From Chitinophaga pinensis (GTDB taxonomy: Bacteria > Bacteroidota > Bacteroidia > Flavobacteriales > Flavobacteriaceae), in contig CALPNL020000020.1 of NCBI GenBank assembly GCA_943324925.2, positions 1 through 17,185 on the forward strand: a stretch of 17,185 nt of DNA, given 5' to 3'. Shown piece by piece: positions 8,679 through 15,924 of the stretch. The notes beneath the pieces were generated by a model. That model worked only from the letters and a program-made list of their open reading frames with translations, searched no databases and had not been told where the DNA came from. Both the position numbers and the translations under genes were made by a program. Positions within the stretch are counted from its first letter, which is position 1. The number at the start of each line of letters is the position of its first letter.

Positions 8679-9059
8679 TTATTTTATTGCAATCATAGAA
8701 ATTTCAACGTTTACATTTTTAGGTAATTTCGCTACTTGAACCGTTTCTCTTGCTGGAGCAGATTCTTCATCAAAGTAGCTTGCATATATAGAATTAATTC
8801 TTGTGAAATCATTCATATCAGAAATAAAAATGGTGCTTTTTACCACATTGGAAAAATCCATATCTGCTGCTTTCAAAACTGCTTTCATATTATTCATTAC
8901 TTGAGCGGTTTCCAATTCAATAGTTTCCATCACTAATTCCATTGTGGCTGGATCTAATGCAATTTGGCCTGAGGTATACAATGTATTTCCAACAAATACT
9001 GCTTGGCTGTATGGACCAATAGGTGCAGGCGCATTATCTGTATAGATTATTTTTTTCAT
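8679..9059 (-). CDS. ridA: RidA family enamine/imine deaminase
   Basis: RidA hydrolyses reactive enamine and imine intermediates made by PLP enzymes such as threonine dehydratase, protecting other PLP enzymes from damage. It works as a cytoplasmic homotrimer. The 126-residue product begins MKKIIYTDNAPAPIGPYSQA, the typical family start. The active-site residues expected from characterised members are present: Tyr17, Ser30 in TSGQIALDP, Asn89, Arg104 in ARETVQVAKLP, and Glu119 in VEISMIA. It lies 2 bases downstream of the lptD stop codon and probably shares its transcript, which ends at the bidirectional terminator. The pairing with an LPS exporter has no obvious functional logic. Confidence 0.96.
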   Translation of the reverse strand: MKKIIYTDNAPAPIGPYSQAVFVGNTLYTSGQIALDPATMELVMETIELETAQVMNNMKAVLKAADMDFSNVVKSTIFISDMNDFTRINSIYASYFDEESAPARETVQVAKLPKNVNVEISMIAIK

Positions 9060-9061
9060 AG

Positions 9062-11773
9062 TTATCTTAATTGTCTATCTGGAACGGTTCTTTTTTCCCA
9101 TTTAATATCGCTAAGTACACTTGATTTAATTCCAATAAAGAATCCCCAAAAGGTATTGTCTCCAAAAGGTAACCAGTTGAAATCCATTCTCCAGCTCAAT
9201 AAATCTCTTTCAAAACGAAGCTGAGTGTAAGTAACTCCTTTTTGGACAAAATCATATCCCGATGAGGCTCCTATTTTCCATTTTGGAGTTAAGTCAATAT
9301 TTGTCGAGAAGCTTAAAGTGTTACCAATAATTTCATTTTCTCTATTGTTATTGCTATAGGTTAAAGAATAGGCCATCGTTAAATCCCATGGAATTTTTGA
9401 TTTAAAAAATTCAGTAACTTTATCTTCGCTATTCTCCTTTTGATTGAACTGACTTTCTCTTCTGTCGCTGAAATCAGTGTTGGTTCCATATAAGTCATCA
9501 GAGCGCCCACCGTTTCTTTCCCCTTGTTTGTTTTTAGTATCCTCACCATCCGTACTCGCTAAAGAAAAATTAATGGTCATGTTTGAACTTGTCATTCTAA
9601 ACAAACTTCCTCCATTATTAGAATTAAAAGTGTTAATTCTTCTCCCAGAATTATCAATTGCATAGGGATCTAAAGTGGTAGCGAAGTTAATATTCATTTT
9701 GTCTTTAAATAAGGTAGTCCCACCGCTGATTCTTAATGGTGACCATCGTAACGAATCCGAAGTTGCATTGTAATCGGTATGTAAATTTAAATTATTTAAT
9801 AACATTATTTTCTTAGGTTCTGTTTTTGTAGCATCTTGATCTCTAACTTTCGCTTCAAAAGTGTTGCTTAAATCAAAACTTACAATGTTTGACTTTCCAA
9901 TTCCTGGTGCGCCGTAGATTCCTTTTTCAAAACGTGTGTACTCCTTCATAATAGTTCCACTTCCATCAGAAGCATAGGTATCATAATATTTATCAAAACT
10001 TGGAGCATAACTAAAGGCCACTGTTGGTCTCATGACATGTCTAATCGATTGTATTCGTTTTTTAGAACCAAAATTAAAAGTACCATAAATAGTAGTTCCA
10101 ATACTTGAACTAAAATTATAAGTTCTAAAGGCATCGAATCCATTAACTGTTGTTTCAACAACCTTGTTTTGTTGGCTATCAAAGCTTCTATTTATAGTTT
10201 TTAAATACCACACCTCATTATAATTTAAGGAGGCCGACGCACTAAAGTGCTTGAAAATTTTAAAATTGGTACTTAACGGTATTGCATGTTGAATACCTGA
10301 ATTAGCATCTCTAAACATTTGAGGTTTAAAAAATAAGGAGTCTTTTGTTTCAATTCTATTATCTCCTCTTAAGGTATATTGAAAGTTGATGTTTTTAAAG
10401 ATTCCTCTTTTTTCACCTTCTTTAGGTGCAAATGGAAAAATACGATCTACATTAACTTGAAGTGAAGGTAATGTCATATTTATCATTTGCGTTTGTGTAT
10501 TTTGAGAGTGGGTGGCCGTCAAAGACATATTTACTTGAGGAATACTATTAAAAGTTTTTGAATAGGATATAGATGAACTTAAAGTATTGTTAAGGCGTGA
10601 ATTATTATTTACCTGATTGATGGATTGTTGGAAATAAGTACTACTACCCATATTTACAGATGCAGAAAATCGGGAATTTGGATTTGATTTTTGATCTTTA
10701 TTATGCGACCATTGAATATTATAAATATTACTTTTCGAATAATCAGGGTAACCACGTTCACTAGTAATCAAATTTTCAAAACGAATATTAATATTACCAT
10801 TGTATCTATATCGTTTGGCATAACTCGTTTCAGCCCTTAAAGCATAACTCCCATTAGTATAATAATCTCCTAATATAGCCAAGTCATAATTATCGCTTAA
10901 AGCAAAATAATAACCGCCGTTTTGAAGAGCATAACCTCTTTGCCTAGTATCATTAAAAGTAGGCATGATGATTCCAGATTGACTTGTTTCGGTCATTGGA
11001 AAAAAGGCAAAAGGCATTATCAGTGGAGTAGGTACATTCGCAATAACCATATGGGTTAAACCAATAACGACTTTTTTTCCTGGAACAAATTTGACTTTGC
11101 TTGTTTGAAAATAAAATTCAGGATTTTCAATGTCTTCCGAAGTTGTAAAGCGAGCTTTCTTCATGAAATAGACAGAATCGTTTTCTCTTTTTGTAATTTC
11201 TGCTTTTATTTTAAATTCATTTTGTTCGGTTCTTGAGTTCCAAACGAGTGCTTTTTTAGTTTTGAAATTAAATCGAATGGAATCCGGCTCAATGACATTC
11301 GAACCTTGTTTAAAAACAGGAAGCTGTGTGTATTTTCCGGTCGAGTCTTTTATACGGCCGGCGTAAATTTCATTTTTTTCATAATCCAAGACTATAATTC
11401 CAGATTTCAGCTCTATATCTTGATAATACAGTTCAGCTTTATCATATAAAGTCATTTGCTTCTTCTTCTGATTTATCTTTTCATAACCAACAGCCGTTCT
11501 TTTTATTTTAGATTCTAAAAGTGGTTTTTTTTGTTTTATTGTATCTTTTTTGATGGAATCGGAACTAATTGCAATCACTGTTTCGTTACTCTTTGAAATT
11601 TCAGTGGTTTGTTTTGCTTTAATTTCAATAGGTTTTTTAGCTAAATCTTGGGAGTAAGATTTGTTTGATCCTATTGTTAGGAAAAATGCTAATAAAACGA
11701 TATTAAATAAGTTTGTATACAAAGGTTTAAATGCTATTTTTGTAAAATCAAGGTTTAGTTTTTCAATTTTCAA
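9062..11773 (-). CDS. lptD: LptD-like outer-membrane LPS assembly protein
   Basis: LptD is the outer-membrane beta-barrel that, plugged by LptE, inserts lipopolysaccharide into the outer leaflet. From TTG 11773 the product has 903 residues. A hydrophobic signal sequence (FNIVLLAFFLTIGSN, near residues 25-40) precedes a QD cleavage-like site. A Lys/Thr-rich linker follows, then an OstA-like periplasmic domain (YQDIELKSGIIVLDY onward, about 115-230). The segment with the conserved proline pattern PTPLIMPFAFFPM marks the barrel entrance, and repeated amphipathic beta strands run to the C-terminus. No ATG lies near the N-terminus. TTG 11773 (MKIEKLNL) is preferred over TTG 11806, because the latter would lie upstream of the best -7 promoter element. 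The Bacteroidota form differs from the E. coli one; the assignment rests on overall architecture and sequence character. Confidence 0.85.
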   Translation of the reverse strand: MKIEKLNLDFTKIAFKPLYTNLFNIVLLAFFLTIGSNKSYSQDLAKKPIEIKAKQTTEISKSNETVIAISSDSIKKDTIKQKKPLLESKIKRTAVGYEKINQKKKQMTLYDKAELYYQDIELKSGIIVLDYEKNEIYAGRIKDSTGKYTQLPVFKQGSNVIEPDSIRFNFKTKKALVWNSRTEQNEFKIKAEITKRENDSVYFMKKARFTTSEDIENPEFYFQTSKVKFVPGKKVVIGLTHMVIANVPTPLIMPFAFFPMTETSQSGIIMPTFNDTRQRGYALQNGGYYFALSDNYDLAILGDYYTNGSYALRAETSYAKRYRYNGNINIRFENLITSERGYPDYSKSNIYNIQWSHNKDQKSNPNSRFSASVNMGSSTYFQQSINQVNNNSRLNNTLSSSISYSKTFNSIPQVNMSLTATHSQNTQTQMINMTLPSLQVNVDRIFPFAPKEGEKRGIFKNINFQYTLRGDNRIETKDSLFFKPQMFRDANSGIQHAIPLSTNFKIFKHFSASASLNYNEVWYLKTINRSFDSQQNKVVETTVNGFDAFRTYNFSSSIGTTIYGTFNFGSKKRIQSIRHVMRPTVAFSYAPSFDKYYDTYASDGSGTIMKEYTRFEKGIYGAPGIGKSNIVSFDLSNTFEAKVRDQDATKTEPKKIMLLNNLNLHTDYNATSDSLRWSPLRISGGTTLFKDKMNINFATTLDPYAIDNSGRRINTFNSNNGGSLFRMTSSNMTINFSLASTDGEDTKNKQGERNGGRSDDLYGTNTDFSDRRESQFNQKENSEDKVTEFFKSKIPWDLTMAYSLTYSNNNRENEIIGNTLSFSTNIDLTPKWKIGASSGYDFVQKGVTYTQLRFERDLLSWRMDFNWLPFGDNTFWGFFIGIKSSVLSDIKWEKRTVPDRQLR

Positions 11774-11787
11774 AACTACACATAAAT

Positions 11788-11818
11788 TTTGGTCAAAAAT
11801 AATCAAATATTAGATTTA
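11788..11818 (+). promoter_or_regulatory. Candidate promoter of the amidase gene
   Basis: TTTG at 11788-11791 and TAGATTTA at 11811-11818 are separated by exactly 19 bases. That is a full -33 match and a seven-of-eight match to the Bacteroidota -7 element TAnnTTTG. Transcription would start near 11825, about 30 bases before the ATG at 11857. Confidence 0.5.
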
Positions 11819-11827
11819 TAATCCAAA
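11794..11827 (-). promoter_or_regulatory. Candidate promoter of lptD-ridA, interleaved with the amidase promoter
   Basis: On the minus strand TATTTTTG (11801-11794) matches TAnnTTTG exactly, with TTTG at 11827-11824. The 22-base spacing is longer than the usual 19 but within the range described for flavobacterial promoters. The start of transcription would be near 11788, leaving about 15 bases before TTG 11773. Confidence 0.4.
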
Positions 11828-11856
11828 GGATATAATAAAATTAACTTAATAAGTTT

Positions 11857-13041
11857 ATGAATATAAAGAATAAAATAAAAGTCTTATCAATTATAGTAAT
11901 CCTAGCATTTTCATTATCGGGTTATTCTCAAAGTAAAAAATTTAAAGTTACTTTAGATGCAGGTCATGGTGATCACGATTTTGGTGCAGTATATAATGGT
12001 CATATTGAAAAGAATATTGCACTTGCAATTGTTTTAAAGGTAGGTAAGATATTAGAAGACCAACCCAATTTTGAAGTGAATTATACCCGAGAAACGGACG
12101 TGTTTATTGGATTGGTTGAACGTGCTAACATAGCAAATAGAGTCGATTCGAATATTTTCGTTTCAATTCATTGCAATGCCAATAAAAATACTGCTGCTGA
12201 TGGAACCGAGACTTATGTGATGGGTATGACTAAAAACGCATCCAGTTTAGCTGTTGCAAAAAATGAAAATGAAGTGGTTACTTTAGAAAAAGATTATAAG
12301 CAAAAATACAATGGATACGATCCTAGTTCTCCAGAAACCTTAATAGGCTTGACATTAATGCAAGAAGATTTTCTTAACAATAGCATTGCTTTAGCAGCTA
12401 AAGTGGAAGATGAATTTTCTGGAATTGGGAAGAAAATTAGAGGAGGAGGAGTTAAACAAGCACCGTATATGGTTCTTCATAAAGCCTATATGCCAAGAGT
12501 ATTGATAGAAACTGGTTTTGTTTCTAATCCTGTTGAAGGTGCTATTCTAGATTCTGAGGAAGGTCAAACTGCTATTGCAAATGCTGTTGCGCAAGCGATA
12601 ATTAGTTATAAAAAAGAGTATTTCGGAAACGGCGATGGCTATTCTGAAGACAATCGTCCTTCAAAAAAAATAATGGATAAATCCTCAACGGATTCAACAG
12701 TCCCAGCAAAAAAGGAAACAACAAAAGTGGAGGAAGTTGTTAAAAAAGAGGCAAAAAAAGATCCAAAAAAAGAAATGAGCAATGAATCCGGTTTCGTTTT
12801 TAAAGTTCAAATTGCGGCGAGTAGTAAAAAAATGGATTTAGATCCTAGTAACTTTAAAGGGTTAAAAAATATAGAAATAGAAGATACCGGTTCCATTAAT
12901 AAATATTTCTACGGAGCAACCTCTGATTACGAAGAAGCAAAGAAATTCTTGACTGAAGCGAAATCAAAAGGGTACAATTCAGCTTTTATAATTGCGCTAA
13001 AAAATGGAAAGTCAATTCCCTTAAAAGATGCAGTTAAATAA
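11857..13041 (+). CDS. N-acetylmuramoyl-L-alanine amidase (Amidase_3) with SPOR-like C-terminus
   Basis: This zinc enzyme cleaves the bond between N-acetylmuramic acid and the stem peptide of peptidoglycan, in the periplasm, during cell separation or recycling. The 394-residue product has a signal peptide (residues 1-25, ending GYSQ). The Amidase_3 domain spans about 29-250. Its zinc ligands are His37 (DAGHG), Glu51 (EKNIAL) and His105 (SIHCNAN), and the catalytic Glu218 is in LIETGFVSN. A Lys/Glu-rich linker (about 265-312) leads to a C-terminal domain (314-394) with SPOR character: FKVQIAASS at its start, then EEAKKFL and AFIIAL. SPOR domains bind denuded septal glycan. The linker is encoded by several A6-A8 runs (see findings). 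The gene is divergent from lptD and precedes the MCE gene by 48 bases. Confidence 0.92.
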   Translation: MNIKNKIKVLSIIVILAFSLSGYSQSKKFKVTLDAGHGDHDFGAVYNGHIEKNIALAIVLKVGKILEDQPNFEVNYTRETDVFIGLVERANIANRVDSNIFVSIHCNANKNTAADGTETYVMGMTKNASSLAVAKNENEVVTLEKDYKQKYNGYDPSSPETLIGLTLMQEDFLNNSIALAAKVEDEFSGIGKKIRGGGVKQAPYMVLHKAYMPRVLIETGFVSNPVEGAILDSEEGQTAIANAVAQAIISYKKEYFGNGDGYSEDNRPSKKIMDKSSTDSTVPAKKETTKVEEVVKKEAKKDPKKEMSNESGFVFKVQIAASSKKMDLDPSNFKGLKNIEIEDTGSINKYFYGATSDYEEAKKFLTEAKSKGYNSAFIIALKNGKSIPLKDAVK

Positions 13042-13042
13042 T

Positions 13043-13073
13043 TCTGTTTAACCAAAGTTTTATTTTAAATTTG
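13043..13073 (+). promoter_or_regulatory. Candidate promoter of the MCE gene and downstream operon
   Basis: TAAATTTG at 13066-13073 is an exact TAnnTTTG match. TCTG at 13043-13046 is a three-of-four -33 element at 19-base spacing. It lies entirely within the 48-base gap after the amidase. The leader to TTG 13090 would be only about 10 bases. Confidence 0.4.
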
Positions 13074-13089
13074 TACAAAATATCTGAAA

Positions 13090-14049
13090 TTGAAAATCAC
13101 TAAAGAAATTAAAGCCGGAATATTAGTTATTGCTTCCATATCCTTGTTTATTTGGGGTTATAGTTATTTAAAAGGCAAAGACATCTTAAACAATTACAAA
13201 ACTTTTTTTGTAGTATATCAAAATGTAGAAGGATTAGCAGCGACCGCTCCAATTACTATTAACGGACTTGTTGTAGGTCAAGTAGCAGGAATAAAACTTC
13301 AACCTAATGGTGAAATTTTAGTCCAACTCCAAATTAAGAATGATTTTCTATTTTCAAAATCCAGTGTTGTTGCCATTTATGAACCTGGACTTATTGCTGG
13401 TAAACAGCTCCAAATTATCCCAAATTTTAAAGATCAAACAGTAGCTGTAAGTGGAGATACTTTAACCAGTTCTGTGAAAAAAGGGCTGACGGATTTAGTA
13501 AGTGATAAATTAGCGCCGTTACAACAAAAAATAGAGAAGATGGTGGTAAATGCTGATTTGCTTCTGACCAATTTAAATGAAGTATTAGATGCAAAATCTA
13601 AAGAGAATTTGAAAAATAGTATTTCTAATTTGAGCAAAACCATCGAGGGATTTAATTCTGTTGTCGATAATGCCAATTCTATATTGTCAGATAATAAGGG
13701 GAATATCGATAAAACACTTTCCAACTTAAATAAAGTCTCTTCTGATTTTTCTAAAATTTCTGATTCCTTATCTAAAGCTAACCTTACAAAAGTGGTTAAC
13801 AATTTGGAAAAAACACTTTCTAACGTTGATAAAATTATGAATGATGTTCAGTCAGGGAAAGGTTCATTGGGTAAAATAGTCAAAGACGATGCACTGTATA
13901 ACAATTTAGAAAAAACTTCAAAAGAATTAGAATTGTTGTTACAAGATTTAAGGATAAATCCTACCAGATATATTAATGTTTCTATATTTGGTAAGAAAAA
14001 CAAACCTTATAAAAACCCAACCGACTCGATTAAAAACGTTAAAAACTAA
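13090..14049 (+). CDS. MCE domain protein, MlaD-like lipid transport component
   Basis: MlaD-type proteins are substrate-binding subunits of MlaFEDB-like ABC systems that move phospholipids between the inner and outer membranes. The 319-residue product starts at TTG 13090 with MKITKEIKAGILVI, a typical flavobacterial MCE N-terminus; there is no ATG nearby. One transmembrane helix (about 9-27) anchors the protein. A single MCE domain (about 38-115) contains the VEGLAATAPITINGLVVGQV segment and ends in AGKQLQIIP. The rest, about 125-290, is a polar Asn/Ser/Lys/Leu-rich helical region suited to forming a coiled-coil needle. No permease (MlaE) or ATPase (MlaF) gene is present in the window, so partners must be encoded elsewhere. 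The next gene starts 6 bases after the stop. Confidence 0.88.
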   Translation: MKITKEIKAGILVIASISLFIWGYSYLKGKDILNNYKTFFVVYQNVEGLAATAPITINGLVVGQVAGIKLQPNGEILVQLQIKNDFLFSKSSVVAIYEPGLIAGKQLQIIPNFKDQTVAVSGDTLTSSVKKGLTDLVSDKLAPLQQKIEKMVVNADLLLTNLNEVLDAKSKENLKNSISNLSKTIEGFNSVVDNANSILSDNKGNIDKTLSNLNKVSSDFSKISDSLSKANLTKVVNNLEKTLSNVDKIMNDVQSGKGSLGKIVKDDALYNNLEKTSKELELLLQDLRINPTRYINVSIFGKKNKPYKNPTDSIKNVKN

Positions 14050-14055
14050 ATCTTT

Positions 14056-15384
14056 ATGGGATTAGTAAATTTGTTATTTGCAATTATTTTAATTTTAGGC
14101 TTTGGATTTTTTACTATTAATATTAGAAAAATAATCAGAAACATAAAATTAGGGCAAGAGGTAAATCGTTCTGATAATCCTTCTTTTAGATGGAAAAACA
14201 TGGCAATGATTGCTCTTGGACAATCTAAAATGGTTAAAAGACCAATTGCTGGATTTCTTCACATTGTAGTTTATGTTGGTTTTATCATTATTAACATAGA
14301 ATTACTTGAAATTATAATTGACGGTCTTTTTGGAACCCACAGAATCTTTTCAGGTTTAGGATCTTTGTATAATTTTCTAATTGGCTCTTTCGAAATCTTA
14401 GCAATTTTGGTGTTGGTTGCTGTTGTTATTTTCTTCGTTAGAAGAAATGTAATTAAACTCAATCGATTTATTCATTACGACTTAAAAGGTTGGCCTAAAA
14501 GTGATGCCAATTATATTTTGTATTTTGAGATTGTATTAATGTCTCTTTTTTTACTTATGAATGCCGCCGATTTACATTTGCAAAATGTTTCGGGTGGTTT
14601 TGATCATTATAGTAAATCAGGTTCCTTTCCTATATCACAATTCCTTTTACCTCTTTTTGAAGGATTTTCAGTACACGCAGTTTTCTTCTTAGAGAGAACT
14701 TTTTGGTGGCTACACATTATCGGAATTTTGATATTCTTAAATTACCTCTATTTTTCTAAACACCTTCATATTTTATTGGCTTTCCCTAATACTTATTATG
14801 CCAATTTAAATCCTGCTGGTCAATTTGACAATCTAGAATCCGTAACAAAAGAAGTAAAATTAATGATGGATCCTAACGCTGATCCATTTGCAGCAGCTCC
14901 AATTGAAGAAAGTGCAGTACCTTCAAAATTTGGTGCCAATGATGTTCAAGATTTAAATTGGGTACAATTACTAAACGCTTATACTTGTACCGAATGTGGA
15001 AGATGCACCTCTGTTTGTCCAGCAAATCAAACAGGAAAAAAATTGTCTCCTCGAAAAATAATGATGGACACAAGAGACCGTTTAGTTGAAGTGGGGAATA
15101 ATATCGATAAAAATAAAGGCGTTTTCATTCCGGATAATGTGACTTTATTAAATAATTACATTTCATCTGAAGAAATTTGGGCTTGTACTTCTTGTAATGC
15201 TTGCGTTGAAGAATGTCCGGTAAATATCAATCCATTGTCTATAATAATGGACATGCGCAGGTATTTAGTTATGGAACAAAGTGCTGCGCCAATGTCTTTA
15301 AATACTATGATGAGTAATATTGAAAACAATGGAGCTCCATGGCAATTCAACCAACAAGACCGACTGAATTGGAAACAAGAATAA
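14056..15384 (+). CDS. Membrane cytochrome-b-like / dicluster 4Fe-4S ferredoxin fusion (HdrE-HdrC-like Fe-S oxidoreductase)
   Basis: The 442-residue protein joins an N-terminal membrane domain to a C-terminal ferredoxin domain. I see about five hydrophobic helices (roughly 3-27, 66-89, 104-129, 153-170, 216-234). The histidines His69, His220, His236 and His238 lie at helix ends and could ligate haem b, as in NarI/DsrM/HdrE-type subunits. The soluble domain (about 295-400) carries two full cluster motifs: Cys311-314-317-321 (CTECGRCTSVCP) and Cys377-380-383-387 (CTSCNACVEECP). In related complexes such a subunit passes electrons between the quinone pool and a CCG-domain partner. A CCG protein is encoded two genes downstream. 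No flavoprotein subunit is present in the window. The substrate is unknown; haem binding and quinone reaction are inferred. Confidence 0.85.
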   Translation: MGLVNLLFAIILILGFGFFTINIRKIIRNIKLGQEVNRSDNPSFRWKNMAMIALGQSKMVKRPIAGFLHIVVYVGFIIINIELLEIIIDGLFGTHRIFSGLGSLYNFLIGSFEILAILVLVAVVIFFVRRNVIKLNRFIHYDLKGWPKSDANYILYFEIVLMSLFLLMNAADLHLQNVSGGFDHYSKSGSFPISQFLLPLFEGFSVHAVFFLERTFWWLHIIGILIFLNYLYFSKHLHILLAFPNTYYANLNPAGQFDNLESVTKEVKLMMDPNADPFAAAPIEESAVPSKFGANDVQDLNWVQLLNAYTCTECGRCTSVCPANQTGKKLSPRKIMMDTRDRLVEVGNNIDKNKGVFIPDNVTLLNNYISSEEIWACTSCNACVEECPVNINPLSIIMDMRRYLVMEQSAAPMSLNTMMSNIENNGAPWQFNQQDRLNWKQE

Positions 15385-15406
15385 TACAATAATTATAATA
15401 ACAACA

Positions 15407-15433
15407 CAACAACAACAACAACAACAACAACAA
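15407..15433 (+). repeat. (CAA)9 trinucleotide microsatellite in the leader of the HAD gene
   Basis: Nine perfect CAA units end one base before the ATG at 15435, preceded by an imperfect CAACA at 15402-15406. In the HAD gene frame the tract would read as Asn codons, but an in-frame TAA at 15399 and the lack of a start codon show it is untranslated. It occupies the ribosome-loading region. Confidence 0.97.
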
Positions 15434-15434
15434 A

Positions 15435-15881
15435 ATGAGTTTAGAAGAATTAGACAAGAAATTAGTATCCGCTTCAGAAAATGGTCAAACTATAAGCCCA
15501 ATCTTAGCGGAAGGAGTAAAAAATTATCTAATAGATATTGACGGAACCATTTGCGATGACATTCCTAATGAAGAACCTGAAAGAATGTTAACCGCAGAAC
15601 TTTACCCTGATGCACTAATTACTTTAAATAAATGGTACGATGAAGGTCATATCATTTGCTTTTTTACCTCAAGAACTGAAGAACATAGAGGTTATACTGA
15701 AACTTGGTTAAAGCAACATGGATTTAAATACCATGGAATGGTAATGGGTAAACCACGTGGTGGAAATTACCACTGGATTGATAATCACTTGGTTAAAGCT
15801 ACAAGATATAGAGGAAAATTTACCGATTTAGTAGATAAAGAAGTTACCATTCAGGTTTTTGATGACGAACATCATGAATAA
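15435..15881 (+). CDS. Small HAD-superfamily hydrolase-like protein (often mislabelled phosphoheptose isomerase)
   Basis: The 148-residue cytoplasmic protein shows HAD phosphatase motifs. Motif I is YLIDIDGTICDD with nucleophile Asp34 and acid/base Asp36. Motif II is FFTSRTEE around Thr78/Ser79. Lys106 in MGKPRGGNYHWIDN is a motif III candidate, and Asp116 a motif IV candidate (DN rather than the usual DD). There is no cap domain, so it is close to a minimal HAD fold, as in enzymes acting on large or exposed substrates. Its substrate is unknown. It has none of the SIS-domain character of a real phosphoheptose isomerase (GmhA), a name sometimes given to relatives. It lies 50 bases after the membrane Fe-S gene and 43 bases before the CCG gene, inside the same apparent operon. 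Its leader is the CAA microsatellite. Confidence 0.8.
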   Translation: MSLEELDKKLVSASENGQTISPILAEGVKNYLIDIDGTICDDIPNEEPERMLTAELYPDALITLNKWYDEGHIICFFTSRTEEHRGYTETWLKQHGFKYHGMVMGKPRGGNYHWIDNHLVKATRYRGKFTDLVDKEVTIQVFDDEHHE

Positions 15882-15924
15882 TTAAAGTTAATTTATTAGT
15901 TCATAAATATTATAATTTAGGAAT

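Noticed and set aside
11774..11806. Upstream TTG at 11806 extending LptD by 11 residues
   Set aside because: It would lie upstream of the best -7 promoter element, and the signal peptide is complete from TTG 11773.
13434..13802. 122-codon minus-strand frame inside the MCE gene
   Set aside because: Shadow of the Ser/Asn/Lys/Leu-rich coiled region; no family features.
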